DNA of 64,000 nt, taken from assembly GCA_021582655.1 (NCBI GenBank), contig CP091135.1, positions 1 to 64,000 on the forward strand, read 5' to 3'. The position numbers and the translations under genes are program-made. Below the pieces are notes generated by a model. The model made no database searches. It had not been told where the DNA came from and was given only the letters and a program-made list of their open reading frames with translations. Shown one piece after another: positions 9,270 through 18,813 of the stretch. This stretch comes from Nitrosomonas sp. (GTDB lineage: Bacteria > Pseudomonadota > Gammaproteobacteria > Burkholderiales > Nitrosomonadaceae). Positions within the stretch are counted from its first letter, which is position 1; every line of letters starts with the position of its first letter.

Positions 9270-9764
9270 TCATCCATTGTCGAGTTTGATGATGCGTGTT
9301 CCCGCTAACCGGTCATGAAGGAATTGATGATCGCGGTCAAAAAAAGCCCATAAAAAACCAAATCCAAAGAAAATAGCACTTGTCAGTACAAGATGCGGTT
9401 TATTTGCAAACTCAAAAGGAACTACATGATCTATAAGCACAAAGGAGATTATACCAATTAATGAGCAGAGGTAGCGCGTAATCGCTTTTGTTCTTGTCAG
9501 GAGGTGACCATTGGTTGTTACCACACGTATTTTCCAGGTCTGCATTGCTAGTGTTTGTCCTCCGTGCGTCCAAAACCAAGTGTAATAATAGCCCATGACG
9601 AGGAATAGGTAACATTGAAACAATGGCTTGAAATAAACGGCTTGCGTATCCCGGACAATCAGGTGGAAAATAAGGCTGGCAATAAATAACACCGCCAGCA
9701 GAAGAAATGCTTCATAAATCAGGCAGATTGCTTTTCGTTTAAGTGTAGGTGCGGTGATTGTCAT
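9270..9764 (-). CDS. RDD family membrane protein
   Basis: A 164-residue product from ATG 9764. It has the RDD layout: an N-terminal basic residue before a hydrophobic helix (APTLKRKAICLIYEAFLLLAV), a second helix, the central GGQTLAMQTWKIRVV motif, and a C-terminal RDHQFLHDRLAGTRII. The name-giving R-D-D positions are partly altered: the first aspartate is replaced (LIYEAF). The biochemical role of the family is poorly known; some members are linked to ion exchange. It is divergent from tonB, and a Fur-box-like site lies between them. Confidence 0.8.
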   Translation of the reverse strand: MTITAPTLKRKAICLIYEAFLLLAVLFIASLIFHLIVRDTQAVYFKPLFQCYLFLVMGYYYTWFWTHGGQTLAMQTWKIRVVTTNGHLLTRTKAITRYLCSLIGIISFVLIDHVVPFEFANKPHLVLTSAIFFGFGFLWAFFDRDHQFLHDRLAGTRIIKLDNG

Positions 9765-9837
9765 GTCAGATCGAAAAGAAAAATCAAAATTACAGGTATC
9801 CGTTGTTAATCGCGCTATCAAATATATTCTTAGTGAT

Positions 9838-9852
9838 TGATAATTATTATCG
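9838..9852. promoter_or_regulatory. Probable Fur box
   Basis: TGATAATTATTATCG matches 14 of 15 positions of the 7-1-7 Fur motif TGATAATnATTATCA, with only the last base differing. It lies between the divergent RDD gene (start 9764) and tonB-exbB-exbD (start 10061), and iron control of the latter is expected. It is 209 bp from the tonB start and 74 bp from the RDD start, so either promoter could be the target. Confidence 0.6.
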
Positions 9853-10060
9853 TTTACGGTACTATACAAGGTCTTTTATCCGTCAGGATATCAGTCAGCC
9901 GGGGTCAGTCAATCGTATGAGTTATTACGTAATTTGTTACTGACTTTGACCTGAGCATAATTTATTTTTAAAATTATAAATCAAAATAATAGCGTCTGCT
10001 GATGTCCGTTTATTTTAATAGCAGGCAGATTGGAAGCACCTCTGAATTTATTGCTTTGTA

Positions 10061-10756
10061 ATGCAATCACTGGCACGTAAAAATATCGAGTACCTGGGAA
10101 GCCGGCATCATATCTCATTACCCGGATTGGCGTTGGTGCTCGTGGTGCATACTGCCTTATTTTATTTTTTGTGGAATCAGCGATTAATCCCGGCACCGGA
10201 TCAAGTGGTGACATTATTCGCCGAGTTAATAGCATCGCCTCCTGCCGCCGCACCTGTTTCCACACCCGAACCCACGCCGGTAAAACTGCAGCCGGCTAAG
10301 AAACCGGAGATAAAACCAAAGCAGGAACGGATAGTGACTAAAGCGCCGGTGGAATCAAAACAAAAATATGTCGAGCCGGCTCCGCAGCCGATGCCTACCC
10401 CTGTCGTTGAAAAAGCCGGAGAATCGTTAGTTGCGGCGGCACCGACGCAAATGCCTGCCGGTCCCGTACAATTGACATCCGAATTGGCGGTTTCTTGCCC
10501 GAAACTGGCACCACCCGAATATCCGGCTATTTCGCGTCGCATGGGAGAAGAAGGTAAGCTGGTGCTGCGAGTGGAATTGGACGAAAACGGACGGATAGCT
10601 GCCGCCAAAGTAATCAACAGTAGCGGTTACGAGCGCCTTGATACGGCGGCATTGACAGCAGTTAAAAACTGGCAGTGCAATCCGTCGTTGCGCGACGGGC
10701 AGCCGGTCCGGGCTGTGGCTCTACAACCCTTTAATTTTGTATTGCAAGGAAATTAA
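10061..10756 (+). CDS. tonB: Energy transducer TonB
   Basis: A 231-residue TonB-family protein. A short cytoplasmic N-terminus is followed by one transmembrane helix (LALVLVVHTALFYFLW, residues 22-38). A proline- and lysine-rich periplasmic linker follows (about 60-130, with PAKKPEIKPK and APQPMPTP). The C-terminal domain contains EYPAISRRMGEEGKLVLRVELD and the late YERLDTAALTAVKNWQ. It carries proton-motive energy from ExbB/ExbD to outer-membrane TonB-dependent receptors. exbB follows after 3 bases and exbD overlaps exbB, so the three form one operon. An upstream Fur-box-like site suggests repression by iron. Confidence 0.9.
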   Translation: MQSLARKNIEYLGSRHHISLPGLALVLVVHTALFYFLWNQRLIPAPDQVVTLFAELIASPPAAAPVSTPEPTPVKLQPAKKPEIKPKQERIVTKAPVESKQKYVEPAPQPMPTPVVEKAGESLVAAAPTQMPAGPVQLTSELAVSCPKLAPPEYPAISRRMGEEGKLVLRVELDENGRIAAAKVINSSGYERLDTAALTAVKNWQCNPSLRDGQPVRAVALQPFNFVLQGN

Positions 10757-10759
10757 TTA

Positions 10760-11518
10760 ATGGAACAAGAACTTGGTTTTTCCCATTTTCTCGACCAGAT
10801 GGATAGCGTTGGTATCAGTGTGCTGGTGCTTTTACTGTCGTTGTCCGTGGCAAGTTGGTATCTTATTATCACCAAAACCATTGCCAATCTGATCGCCAAG
10901 CGTCGCGCCGAAGCTTTTTTGAAACATTTCTGGAGTTTCGATTCATTGAAGGCGGCCAATATCGAATTTAAAAATGTTGATCCGAATAACGCATTTGCCG
11001 AATTGGCCAAGCTGGGCATTGATGCGGCGACCGATTCCAAAATTCATGGCTCGCTTAAATTGGCGGCGGCGGGTGGTACCGGTGAGTTTCTGACGCGTAC
11101 ACTGCGAAACGGTATCGATCAAGAAGCGACCCGTATAGAAAACGGCTTGACGCTGATCGCGACAGCCGGATCGGCGGCGCCGTACATTGGCTTATTCGGA
11201 ACGGTATGGGGTATTTATCACGCGCTGATTCAAATCGGATTGTCAGGTCAAGGTACGTTGGATAAAGTGGCGGGACCGGTCGGTGAAGCGCTGATCATGA
11301 CTGCGCTTGGCTTGGCGGTGGCGATCCCGGCGGTGCTGGCGTATAACGCTTTTGTGCGCCGTAACCGAATATGGTTGGCGCGATTGGAGGCTTTTGCACA
11401 CGATTTATTTACTTTGATTACCGTAGGAAATCATAGTGAGGAAATCGACGCCGCACCACAATTATCATCGGACGGAATCCGGCAAGCTCCGCATACTGCG
11501 GTCGGAGGGCGGTCATAA
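10760..11518 (+). CDS. exbB: Biopolymer transport protein ExbB
   Basis: A 252-residue MotA/TolQ/ExbB proton-channel protein. One hydrophobic helix lies near the N-terminus (VLVLLLSLSVASWYLIITKTI). The family core follows after residue 120: IATAGSAAPYIGLFGTVWGIYHAL, then GPVGEALIMTALGLAVAIPAVLAYNAFVRR. It forms the inner-membrane motor with ExbD and TonB. The start lies 3 bases after the tonB stop. TolQ is the nearest alternative, but the flanking tonB and exbD settle the assignment. Confidence 0.9.
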   Translation: MEQELGFSHFLDQMDSVGISVLVLLLSLSVASWYLIITKTIANLIAKRRAEAFLKHFWSFDSLKAANIEFKNVDPNNAFAELAKLGIDAATDSKIHGSLKLAAAGGTGEFLTRTLRNGIDQEATRIENGLTLIATAGSAAPYIGLFGTVWGIYHALIQIGLSGQGTLDKVAGPVGEALIMTALGLAVAIPAVLAYNAFVRRNRIWLARLEAFAHDLFTLITVGNHSEEIDAAPQLSSDGIRQAPHTAVGGRS

Positions 11519-11934
11519 TGGCGTTCGGGAGCATGCACGATAACAGCCGTCAAGCGCCGATGTCCGAGATCAACGTAGTGCCGTTGGTCGACGTCATGCT
11601 GGTATTGTTGATCATTTTTATCATTACCGCACCGCTACTCACGCATTCCGTGAAGATCGACTTACCCAAGGCCGACAGCACGCCGAATCTCACACAACCG
11701 GAACATATCGAGCTGGCCATTCGTGGCGATGGCAGCCTTTTCTGGAACGGCGAGCCAGTGATACAAGCGATGTTGACTGCCCGCTTCACCGCCGTGGTAG
11801 CAACATCGCCACAAACCGAGCTACATATCAAAGCCGATAAACTGGCGCATTATGAACATGTTGCCAAAGCGATGAGCCTTGCATCCAAGGCGGGGATCAC
11901 GAAAATCGGATTCATCACCGATCCTGCGGAATAG
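11518..11934 (+). CDS. exbD: Biopolymer transport protein ExbD
   Basis: A 138-residue ExbD/TolR protein. The single membrane helix carries the conserved aspartate in NVVPLVDVMLVLLIIFIITAPLL, which takes part in proton conduction. The family segment SVKIDLPKA follows, then a periplasmic domain. Its ATG overlaps the exbB stop by one base (TAATG), so translation is probably coupled. It is the last gene of the operon and converges on the HD-GYP gene. Confidence 0.9.
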   Translation: MAFGSMHDNSRQAPMSEINVVPLVDVMLVLLIIFIITAPLLTHSVKIDLPKADSTPNLTQPEHIELAIRGDGSLFWNGEPVIQAMLTARFTAVVATSPQTELHIKADKLAHYEHVAKAMSLASKAGITKIGFITDPAE

Positions 11935-11940
11935 TGATTG

Positions 11941-11976
11941 AACTTGATTGAACGCGTATCCGATTCAAATCAAGTT
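11941..11976. terminator. Possible shared terminator between convergent genes
   Basis: AACTTGATTGAA (11941-11952) pairs with TTCAAATCAAGTT (11964-11976) with one bulged base, and TTTC follows on the plus strand. It lies just after exbD, and its right arm includes the last codons of the convergent HD-GYP gene. The stem is AT-rich and the T run short, so efficiency is uncertain. Confidence 0.45.
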
Positions 11977-13113
11977 TTCATCGCGGAAACGCTGCTGAAT
12001 GTCGAGTATTTTATCGGCGTTATCGATCAGCGCATCGACGCACTCACGATCTAATTTGGCATCGGACATTTTTTTCAGTACCACGAAAGCTTCTTCGTTA
12101 CTCCAGGGTGCTTTATAAGCCCGGCGCGAAGTCAACGCGTCGAATACATCCGCTACCGCGCTGATACGCGCCTCAATCGGAATTTGATCGCCCTTAAGTC
12201 CTTTGGGATAGCCGCTGCCATCCATTGCCTCATGATGAAATTCCGCGATGTTGCGCAGAATGTCGACATGTCCGAAAGTACCTAAACTGAAATCTTTTAA
12301 CACCGAATCGATAATCTCACGTCCTTTCTCGGGATGTGTTTTCATCACATCGAACTCGCTGTCATCCAGCTTGCCCGGTTTGCGCAAGATGCTATCCGGA
12401 ATTCCGATTTTGCCCACATCGTGCATCGGGGAAAACAGGAAAATATGCTCGATTTGCTCGTCGCTGATGGTATAGCGTTCCGCCAGCTCGCGCGCAATGA
12501 GGCGGGCATAATGTGCGGTGCGGTCGATATGCGAACCGGTTTCCAGGTCGCGGTAGTGGGTCATGCTGCGCGCTGCGCGAACCGCAGCCAGTAAGGTACG
12601 GATTGTGGCTAATTCATTAATCACCATGAGTGCGATCAAATGGCCATAAATATCGATTTGCCGCAGTGATTGCGGGGTGAAAGGGTATCGTTGCAGCGAG
12701 TTAAAAAACAGAAAACCGATGAATGTTCCGCTTTGGTATAGCGGCATGGTGTAGCTGGATTGATAACCTTGAGCGGCGACACGTTTGGTGTGTTCGTGCG
12801 TACCTTGGGAAAAGATTGCCAAATCCTGTACCAAGCGCGGACGGCGATGCTCGATAATAGCATGTAGAGACGGCGCCGAACTCAGCGGTGTCTCATAGGT
12901 GGTTACCGGGCTGTCATTGCCTTCGGTGCTGTGGGTATAGGTTTTCAGGATTTGTGTTTTTTCGTCATAGAGCGCGATGGCTAGGCGATCGATGAACGGG
13001 AAGTCCTGACGGATAATCTGATGTAAAAAGCGTAATTTTTCGGTCAGCGGTATGTTTTCATGCAAGCTGGCCAGTATATCTTGATGAAGAAAAAGATCTT
13101 GTTCTTGCTGCAT
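11965..13113 (-). CDS. GAF and HD-GYP domain phosphodiesterase
   Basis: A 382-residue protein. The N-terminal half (about 20-175) reads as a GAF-type sensor domain (FPFIDRLAIALYDEKTQILKTYTHS, SYTMPLYQSGTFIGFLFFNS). The C-terminal half is an HD-GYP domain, with the metal-binding HDVGKIGIPDSILRKPGKL and the signature HHEAMDGSGYPKGL. HD-GYP enzymes hydrolyse cyclic di-GMP. There is no membrane segment, so it is probably soluble and driven by a cytoplasmic signal. It is divergent from the RIO-kinase gene, with a strong palindrome in between. Confidence 0.9.
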   Translation of the reverse strand: MQQEQDLFLHQDILASLHENIPLTEKLRFLHQIIRQDFPFIDRLAIALYDEKTQILKTYTHSTEGNDSPVTTYETPLSSAPSLHAIIEHRRPRLVQDLAIFSQGTHEHTKRVAAQGYQSSYTMPLYQSGTFIGFLFFNSLQRYPFTPQSLRQIDIYGHLIALMVINELATIRTLLAAVRAARSMTHYRDLETGSHIDRTAHYARLIARELAERYTISDEQIEHIFLFSPMHDVGKIGIPDSILRKPGKLDDSEFDVMKTHPEKGREIIDSVLKDFSLGTFGHVDILRNIAEFHHEAMDGSGYPKGLKGDQIPIEARISAVADVFDALTSRRAYKAPWSNEEAFVVLKKMSDAKLDRECVDALIDNADKILDIQQRFRDENLI

Positions 13114-13209
13114 AATATTTTTCCAGAAAGTGAACTAAGCCTGCCGACATTCTAAACGATTTGCACACTTACCGAGTGCGGCCGCTCTTCTCTTCGTTTC
13201 CGCAAAAGC

Positions 13210-13241
13210 TGTGACAAATTGCCGCGCGACAATTTGTCACA
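13210..13241. promoter_or_regulatory. Perfect 12-bp palindrome between divergent genes
   Basis: TGTGACAAATTG (13210-13221) and its exact reverse complement (13230-13241) flank the 8-base spacer CCGCGCGA. No gene runs into it from either side, so it is unlikely to be an ordinary terminator. It lies 97 bp from the HD-GYP start and 132 bp from the kinase start. It could be an operator or the 3' hairpin of a small RNA; TTTTC follows on the plus strand. Confidence 0.5.
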
Positions 13242-13373
13242 TTTTCAATCGCCATCAATTTTTCTAGAATGGATGCAGTATTCCGGTTGTTTGATATTTT
13301 ATGAATAACATTCTGAATCAATCTATTTTTGAGGGGAGGGCGTGGCGAATCGATATGCCGCGGTATCGTAGCG

Positions 13374-14123
13374 ATGAAAATACCTGAAAGACTTAGACCG
13401 CTGTTGGAAGAAGGTTTGATTGATGAGGTGATATGCCAATTGATGAGCGGGAAGGAAGCCGCCGTCTACATGGTGCGCTGCGGCGGAGAAATTCGCTGCA
13501 CCAAGGTGTACAAAGATGGCTGCAAATTGAGAGGCTGTCGGCGCGAACGGTTGCTGGTGCGACCGGATTACTATGATTGCGGTGCGCGACAAGGATCGAG
13601 GCAGGAAATCGAAGCCGGCATGCTCTGCCGGTTAGCGATGGCCGGCGTAACCGTACCCAGGTTTTATAATCTTTTCGCCGGGGTATTGTTGATGGAATTG
13701 ATTACCGATCCGCTTGGATACGTAGCGCCGCAGTTGAGCAGTGTAGCGTTGACACCCATGCAGGCGCGTGAATATCATAAAATATTGATCGATCAGATTG
13801 TATGCATGCTGGGTGCCGGCATCGTGCACGGGGATTTGTCGCCTTACAATGTACTGATAGGCGAACAAGGTCTTGTCATTATCGATCTGCCGCAGGCCAT
13901 CAATGCGGATACCGATTATCAAGCACGCTACATCATCAAACGCGATATCGATCATTTAACCGCCTATTTCAGCCGGTTTGCACCAGAATTGGCACAGTCG
14001 GATTATGCATCGGAAATATGGACTTATTATCAACGTGGAAAATTGAATATGCCCCCAATCCCGTATTCGGGTCGTGCAAATAGGTTGAAAATCGTTAGTC
14101 GTCATTTTGCGGGGCTGAATTGA
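13374..14123 (+). CDS. RIO1-like serine/threonine protein kinase
   Basis: A 249-residue kinase of the bacterial RIO1-like family. It shows the nucleotide loop SGKEAAVY near residue 26, the catalytic HGDLSPYNVL and the metal-binding IIDLPQAIN. The ATG at 13374 gives the family N-terminus MKIPERLRPLLEEGLIDEV and removes an unrelated 15-residue extension. A potential purine-rich site (GAGGGGAGGG, 13331-13340) lies too far upstream to set this start. Bacterial substrates of this family are not known. Its last 29 bases overlap the convergent symporter gene. Confidence 0.85.
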   Translation: MKIPERLRPLLEEGLIDEVICQLMSGKEAAVYMVRCGGEIRCTKVYKDGCKLRGCRRERLLVRPDYYDCGARQGSRQEIEAGMLCRLAMAGVTVPRFYNLFAGVLLMELITDPLGYVAPQLSSVALTPMQAREYHKILIDQIVCMLGAGIVHGDLSPYNVLIGEQGLVIIDLPQAINADTDYQARYIIKRDIDHLTAYFSRFAPELAQSDYASEIWTYYQRGKLNMPPIPYSGRANRLKIVSRHFAGLN

Positions 14124-15345
14124 TCCACTGTTGAACCACCAGACTGCCTACCATATCACCTTCGACATTCACCATGGTGCGGAAAGTATCCAGAATACGA
14201 TCCACCGGTATCAGAATTGCAATCGCTTCCACCGGCAATCCGACCGACTGCAATACCACCACCATGGTTACCATCCCGGCGCTGGGGATGCCCGGTGCAC
14301 CGATGGCGGCCAGCATGGCGGTCAGAAATACGATCAATTGTTGTACTAGGGTAAGTTCGATGCCGATCAGATTGGCGACGAATAGCGCGGCAACCGCTTC
14401 GTATAGCGCTGTGCCGTCCATATTCATGGTCGCACCTACCGGAATGACAAAGCCGGCAATATCGCGTTTGACATGCAGATGTTGCTCCACACAGCGTAAA
14501 GTAACCGGCAGCGTGGCTGCGCTGGAACTGGTGGCGGCTGCCGTGATCAGCGCTTCGCGCGCGCCGGACCAGAATCGGCGCGGGGACATGCCGGTGGTGC
14601 AGTAAAGAATCAGCGGCAGTACCACAAGGCCGTGCAACAGGGTGGCACCAAGCACCACGGCGACAAATTTGATTAAGGTCGATAGCAATTGCACATCTTG
14701 CGTGGCGACCAGTTGCAGTAACAACGCCATGATACCCAGCGGCGCGAGGCGCATGATCCAGCCGACCAGCATCAGGATCACCTCAAGAAATTCCTGCAGC
14801 AACAGTAAAATATTACGGTAGCGGTCGCCACCGATGACCAGTGCAATGCCCAGTAGCAGCGCGAAGATTACCACCGCAAGCACGTTGCCTTGCGCTAACG
14901 CTGCAATCGGATTTTGAAACAGCGAGCGCAGAAACTGTGCAAAAAAGTCAGCGAGTGACAGTTGCGTTGCTTGAAAAGCCTGCATCGCATCCTGGAACAG
15001 TGTGATCTGCAATCCCTCGCCTGGCCGGAATATGTGACCGGCAGCCAGGCCCAATATTACGGCAATCGCCATTGTGACGAAAAAATAACTCAGTGTGAGC
15101 TGCCACACCCGGTTGATTTGCCGGTGTGCGCGCAAACTGGCCACACCCACGACAATTGAAGTGAATACCAACGGAATCAGTACCATGCGAAGCAAATCGA
15201 TAAACAAGTTACCAGCCAGCTGGGCGACATACAACCCACTTTGGGTGATGCCGGATTCCATGCCAAGATCGGCGAAGACAAAGCCTGCGACGATACCGAT
15301 CAAAGCACCCAAAAGAATTTGGGTGTTGAGTGAAATCTGACTCAT
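14095..15345 (-). CDS. Dicarboxylate/amino acid:cation symporter (DAACS)
   Basis: A 416-residue membrane protein of the GltP/DctA family. It contains the [10 protein letters not shown] motif, the serine-rich hairpin region [16 protein letters not shown] and the late [18 protein letters not shown]. Eight helices and two re-entrant loops are expected. The substrate is a C4-dicarboxylate, glutamate or aspartate; sequence alone does not decide. The start overlaps the hemF stop by ATGA (15342-15345), so it is translationally coupled to hemF, an unusual partner. The 3' end overlaps the convergent kinase gene. Confidence 0.9.
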   Translation of the reverse strand: MSQISLNTQILLGALIGIVAGFVFADLGMESGITQSGLYVAQLAGNLFIDLLRMVLIPLVFTSIVVGVASLRAHRQINRVWQLTLSYFFVTMAIAVILGLAAGHIFRPGEGLQITLFQDAMQAFQATQLSLADFFAQFLRSLFQNPIAALAQGNVLAVVIFALLLGIALVIGGDRYRNILLLLQEFLEVILMLVGWIMRLAPLGIMALLLQLVATQDVQLLSTLIKFVAVVLGATLLHGLVVLPLILYCTTGMSPRRFWSGAREALITAAATSSSAATLPVTLRCVEQHLHVKRDIAGFVIPVGATMNMDGTALYEAVAALFVANLIGIELTLVQQLIVFLTAMLAAIGAPGIPSAGMVTMVVVLQSVGLPVEAIAILIPVDRILDTFRTMVNVEGDMVGSLVVQQWINSAPQNDD

Positions 15346-16256
15346 CGGAACGGAACCGACTCGACCCAATCCTTACCGATCAAGAAGTCGGTATAGAGCT
15401 TGGCTTCCGCGCTGCCTGCTTCGGGTTTCCAATCGTAGCGCCACTTAACGATCGGCGGCAGCGACATCAGAATCGATTCGGTGCGTCCGCCGGTTTGCAG
15501 ACCGAACAATGTACCGCGATCCCATACCAAATTGAATTCGACGTAACGTCCGCGTCGATAAGCTTGAAAATCCCGTTCGCGTTCGCCGTAAGGGGTATCT
15601 TTGCGGCGTTCCAGAATCGGGCGATAGGCGTTGAGGAAGTTTTCACCGACGTTGCGGGTAAGTGTGAAGCAGGTTTCGAAATCCGGCCGATTCAAATCGT
15701 CGAAAAATATCCCGCCGATGCCGCGGGGTTCCTTGCGGTGTTTCAAATAAAAATAGTCGTCGCACCATTTTTTTAGGCGTGGATAGCAATCGTCGCCGAA
15801 CGGTCGTAGCGCATCTTTGCAGGCTTGATGAAAATGGATTGCGTCTTCGGTATAACCGTAATACGGTGTCAAGTCCATGCCGCCACCGAACCACCATACC
15901 GGCTCGGCACCTTCTTTACGCGCTTCGAAAAAACGCACGTTCATGTGCACCGTCGGTGCGTACGGATTGCGTGGATGTAATACCAGCGAAACGCCCATTG
16001 CTTCAAAAGAACGCCCTGCCAATTCAGGGCGTGCGGCAGTCGCGGAAGCCGGCAAGCCGGGACCGAACACGTGCGAGAAATTGACACCACCGCGTTCGAG
16101 CACATTGCCGTTCTCAATCACACTGCTCATTCCACCACCGCCTTCAGGTCGATCCCAGCGATCGCGTTTGAATGTGCTGCCATCAATTTGTTCCAGCCCA
16201 GATACGATGGCATTTTGCAAATTGACGAGAAAATCCTTTACCTTGGGTGTGTTCAT
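15342..16256 (-). CDS. hemF: Oxygen-dependent coproporphyrinogen III oxidase HemF
   Basis: A 304-residue HemF, the usual length. It oxidatively decarboxylates coproporphyrinogen III to protoporphyrinogen IX in haem synthesis. Family blocks include [57 protein letters not shown] and [19 protein letters not shown]. The start at 16256 has an upstream AGGAGC about 5 bases away on the minus strand; the longer open frame upstream is not conserved. It is cytoplasmic and dimeric. The downstream symporter is coupled through a 4-base overlap. Confidence 0.95.
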   Translation of the reverse strand: MNTPKVKDFLVNLQNAIVSGLEQIDGSTFKRDRWDRPEGGGGMSSVIENGNVLERGGVNFSHVFGPGLPASATAARPELAGRSFEAMGVSLVLHPRNPYAPTVHMNVRFFEARKEGAEPVWWFGGGMDLTPYYGYTEDAIHFHQACKDALRPFGDDCYPRLKKWCDDYFYLKHRKEPRGIGGIFFDDLNRPDFETCFTLTRNVGENFLNAYRPILERRKDTPYGERERDFQAYRRGRYVEFNLVWDRGTLFGLQTGGRTESILMSLPPIVKWRYDWKPEAGSAEAKLYTDFLIGKDWVESVPFR

Positions 16257-16411
16257 GCATGCTCCTGGGAAAATGGGTAGGGTAAACAATAAATCGCATT
16301 TTAGCGCAGGTATACCATGGCTATCGGATTTCATTGTTGATATGCCGCAAATAAGCAATATACCGGGGACGTATGATAGACTCGCACCATCCGTTTTAAG
16401 AGATTGTAAGC

Positions 16412-17581
16412 ATGTCTGGTAACACACTTGGTACACTGTTCACCGTTACTTCGTTTGGCGAATCGCACGGTCCGGCGATCGGTTGTATTGTCGATGGCTG
16501 TCCGCCGGGAATGGTTCTTAGTACCGAAGATATTCAATTCGAGTTGGATCGGCGTAAGCCCGGTACCTCGCGTCATGTCACGCAGCGGCGCGAATCCGAT
16601 ACTGTCGAGATTTTATCCGGTGTGTTTGAAGGTAAAACGACCGGTACACCGATCGCATTGCTGATCCGTAACGAAGATCAGCGTAGTAAGGATTATAGTA
16701 AAATCATGGACGTATTTCGTCCGGGGCATGCGGACTATACTTACTGGCAAAAATACGGCATTCGCGATTATCGCGGCGGCGGGCGTGCTTCGGCACGGGA
16801 AACGGCGGTTCGTGTCGCTGCCGGTGCGATCGCCAGAAAGTGGTTGCATGAGAAATACGGTATTGTGATTCGTGGTTATCTGGCGCAACTCGGTCCGATC
16901 GAAATTCCATTTCGGTGCTGGGAGGATATTAACAAAAATCCTTTCTTCGTATCCGATAGTGACTATACCGAGCAACTGGAGCAATTCATGGATCAATTGC
17001 GTAAATCCGGGGATTCGGTCGGCGCTAAAATCAGTGTGGTGGCGCAAGGCGTACCGGTAGGCTGGGGTGAGCCGGTGTACGACCGTTTGGATGCTGAAAT
17101 TGCGTATGCAATGATGAACATCAACGCCGTGAAAGGCGTGGAAATCGGTGCGGGTTTTGCCAGCGTGGTACAAAAAGGTACCGAACATTCCGATGAGCTG
17201 ACGCCGGATGGTTTTCTGAGTAATAACGCGGGTGGCATTTTAGGCGGTATTTCGACCGGCCAGGACATTATCGCCAATGTCGCGATCAAACCGACTTCCA
17301 GTATTCGTTTGGGGCGGCGCTCGATCGATAAAGACGGCAATCCAGCTATCGTCGAGACGCATGGACGGCATGACCCTTGTGTCGGCATTCGCGCCACACC
17401 GATTGTTGAAGCGATGCTGGCGCTGGTGCTGATCGATCACGCATTACGGCATCGCGCGCAAAATGCGGATGTGGTTTGTAAAACGCCCAAAATATCGGGT
17501 AGTGCCAATGTAGCAAGCCATTCTGTAATAGCATTGCAGGCACCGCATAACGAAGATCCGGAGCCGGAAGAGGATTTGTAA
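16412..17581 (+). CDS. aroC: Chorismate synthase
   Basis: A 389-residue AroC that converts EPSP to chorismate using reduced flavin. Signatures are [20 protein letters not shown] at the N-terminus, [20 protein letters not shown], the [20 protein letters not shown] strand and [17 protein letters not shown]. The product is slightly longer than many homologues, with a variable acidic tail (EDPEPEEDL). It is divergent from hemF. The broken Mut7-C gene converges on its 3' end. Confidence 0.95.
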   Translation: MSGNTLGTLFTVTSFGESHGPAIGCIVDGCPPGMVLSTEDIQFELDRRKPGTSRHVTQRRESDTVEILSGVFEGKTTGTPIALLIRNEDQRSKDYSKIMDVFRPGHADYTYWQKYGIRDYRGGGRASARETAVRVAAGAIARKWLHEKYGIVIRGYLAQLGPIEIPFRCWEDINKNPFFVSDSDYTEQLEQFMDQLRKSGDSVGAKISVVAQGVPVGWGEPVYDRLDAEIAYAMMNINAVKGVEIGAGFASVVQKGTEHSDELTPDGFLSNNAGGILGGISTGQDIIANVAIKPTSSIRLGRRSIDKDGNPAIVETHGRHDPCVGIRATPIVEAMLALVLIDHALRHRAQNADVVCKTPKISGSANVASHSVIALQAPHNEDPEPEEDL

Positions 17582-17586
17582 ATTCG

Positions 17587-18356
17587 TTAAAGGCCTGTAG
17601 AGGGGGCTGGTGCGCATTGGCAAGTCAGTGTATCGATCAGATTCCGGGTGTGGGCATGATGGCTGCCCTGCCAATAAATCCGGCGGCAATGACGACATTG
17701 CAGAAACCGGTTGTAATATAGACGGGCCGGCGGCTGCAGCAGATGTAGTACGGTTTGCTTTTCAACTTCAATCAGTTTGTCGTTGCAGTGAACACCCCTG
17801 CAATAAGGCTTGATTCGGGTACACAGATCAAATCAATGCAACACTTCTTGAATTTGCGATATGGGTTGATCCGAACGGACAAAATAGCCGTGTGTAATAA
17901 TTGTGTCGCAGTATGCGCGATCGCGCGTTAAAACCATGCGGTGTTGTCGATCGGCCAATTGAGCGATTTCATAATCGCAGTAATCATTGCGATAAAGGCA
18001 ACCGAAGCCGGGCAGGCGTGAATAACGCGCCAGTCTGCCAAGATTGCTATCCAGGATAAATCCGGGCGGTTGCGGCATGTCGGGCCGCAGTGGCGGAGTT
18101 TTGCGCCGTGATTGCGGAATACTGTCGTCGATGGGATAAACATCAATGCTGTCGCCGTCTTGCACGCGATAGCCGAAATCGACCGGTGTGCCGTTCACCA
18201 GCATCAACTCAACTTCCGGATGAGGCACATTAAACGCTGCGATCATGTCCTTGATCGCACATGGCGACTGAAATGATGAATGATCGTTCGATTGCGCAAT
18301 ACCCGTGCAACAAAGTCGTTTAGCGTACCGTAAAAATGCACTGTAATTCGCGCCAT
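17587..18356 (-). pseudogene. Mut7-C RNase gene with ubiquitin-like N-terminus, disrupted
   Basis: Reading the minus strand from ATG 18356 gives MARITVHFYGTLNDFVARVL..., the ubiquitin-like start of Mut7-C proteins. This frame stops early. At about 18263-18266 the frame must shift; one extra base in the CC/GG run would restore it and lead into the family segment IKDMIAAFNVPHPEVELMLVNG. The middle part is the PIN-like RNase region (GFILDSNLGRLARYSRLPGFG, VLTRDR). An in-frame TGA at 17833-17835 then falls where an arginine codon (CGA) would be expected. After it the same frame runs on through a zinc-ribbon-like tail (CRHCRRIYWQGSHH) to TAA at 17587. One ribbon cysteine also seems replaced by glycine. 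Confidence 0.8.
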
Positions 18357-18506
18357 GAAAAAACTACCCGGTCAGTCGCTGAGAGAATTCATCGTGGTTA
18401 TGTTCATTTGATACAGATCAACATTCCATACTGGTGTGGACGGTATTCTGGAATGGCTGTAATAAAAAGCAATAGACTAAATATTCATTAAGGTAAAAGG
18501 CTGATT

Positions 18507-18698
18507 ATGAGAATTAAATACTTGTTTTTGATAGTTGCGATTTTTGCTTTGAGTGCGTGCGGTGGTAGACCGACAGTACCGGAATCTCCTGATCCCCAAG
18601 CTTATGGAAAAACCATACAACCTTTCCATCAGATTCCGAGCGGTGATCAGGAAGGAGGGGGTAAAGCAAGATCTACCGAAGATAAATCGAGTTATTGA
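18507..18698 (+). CDS. Small lipoprotein
   Basis: A 63-residue product with a clear lipoprotein signal: basic start MRIKY, a hydrophobic core, and lipobox LSAC at residues 15-18. The mature part is proline- and glycine-rich without a recognisable domain. AAGG lies about 10 bases before the ATG. A strong terminator follows 57 bp after the stop, so the gene is a single unit. Tiny LptM-like lipoproteins share this shape, but the neighbours give no support for that name. Confidence 0.65.
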   Translation: MRIKYLFLIVAIFALSACGGRPTVPESPDPQAYGKTIQPFHQIPSGDQEGGGKARSTEDKSSY

Positions 18699-18754
18699 AA
18701 TATCTTAGCAAGCCGTTGATCAGAAATATTCCTCAACGACTTATTAGTCCGCAT

Positions 18755-18794
18755 AGCATTCGATTATCGGATTTGATAATCGAATGCTTTTTTT
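18755..18794 (+). terminator. Rho-independent terminator
   Basis: A perfect 14-bp stem (18755-18768 with 18775-18788, AGCATTCGATTATC) with a 6-base loop is followed by seven T residues. It ends the small lipoprotein gene. Confidence 0.9.
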
Positions 18795-18813
18795 GTAGTT
18801 ATAGCAGTGAGAA

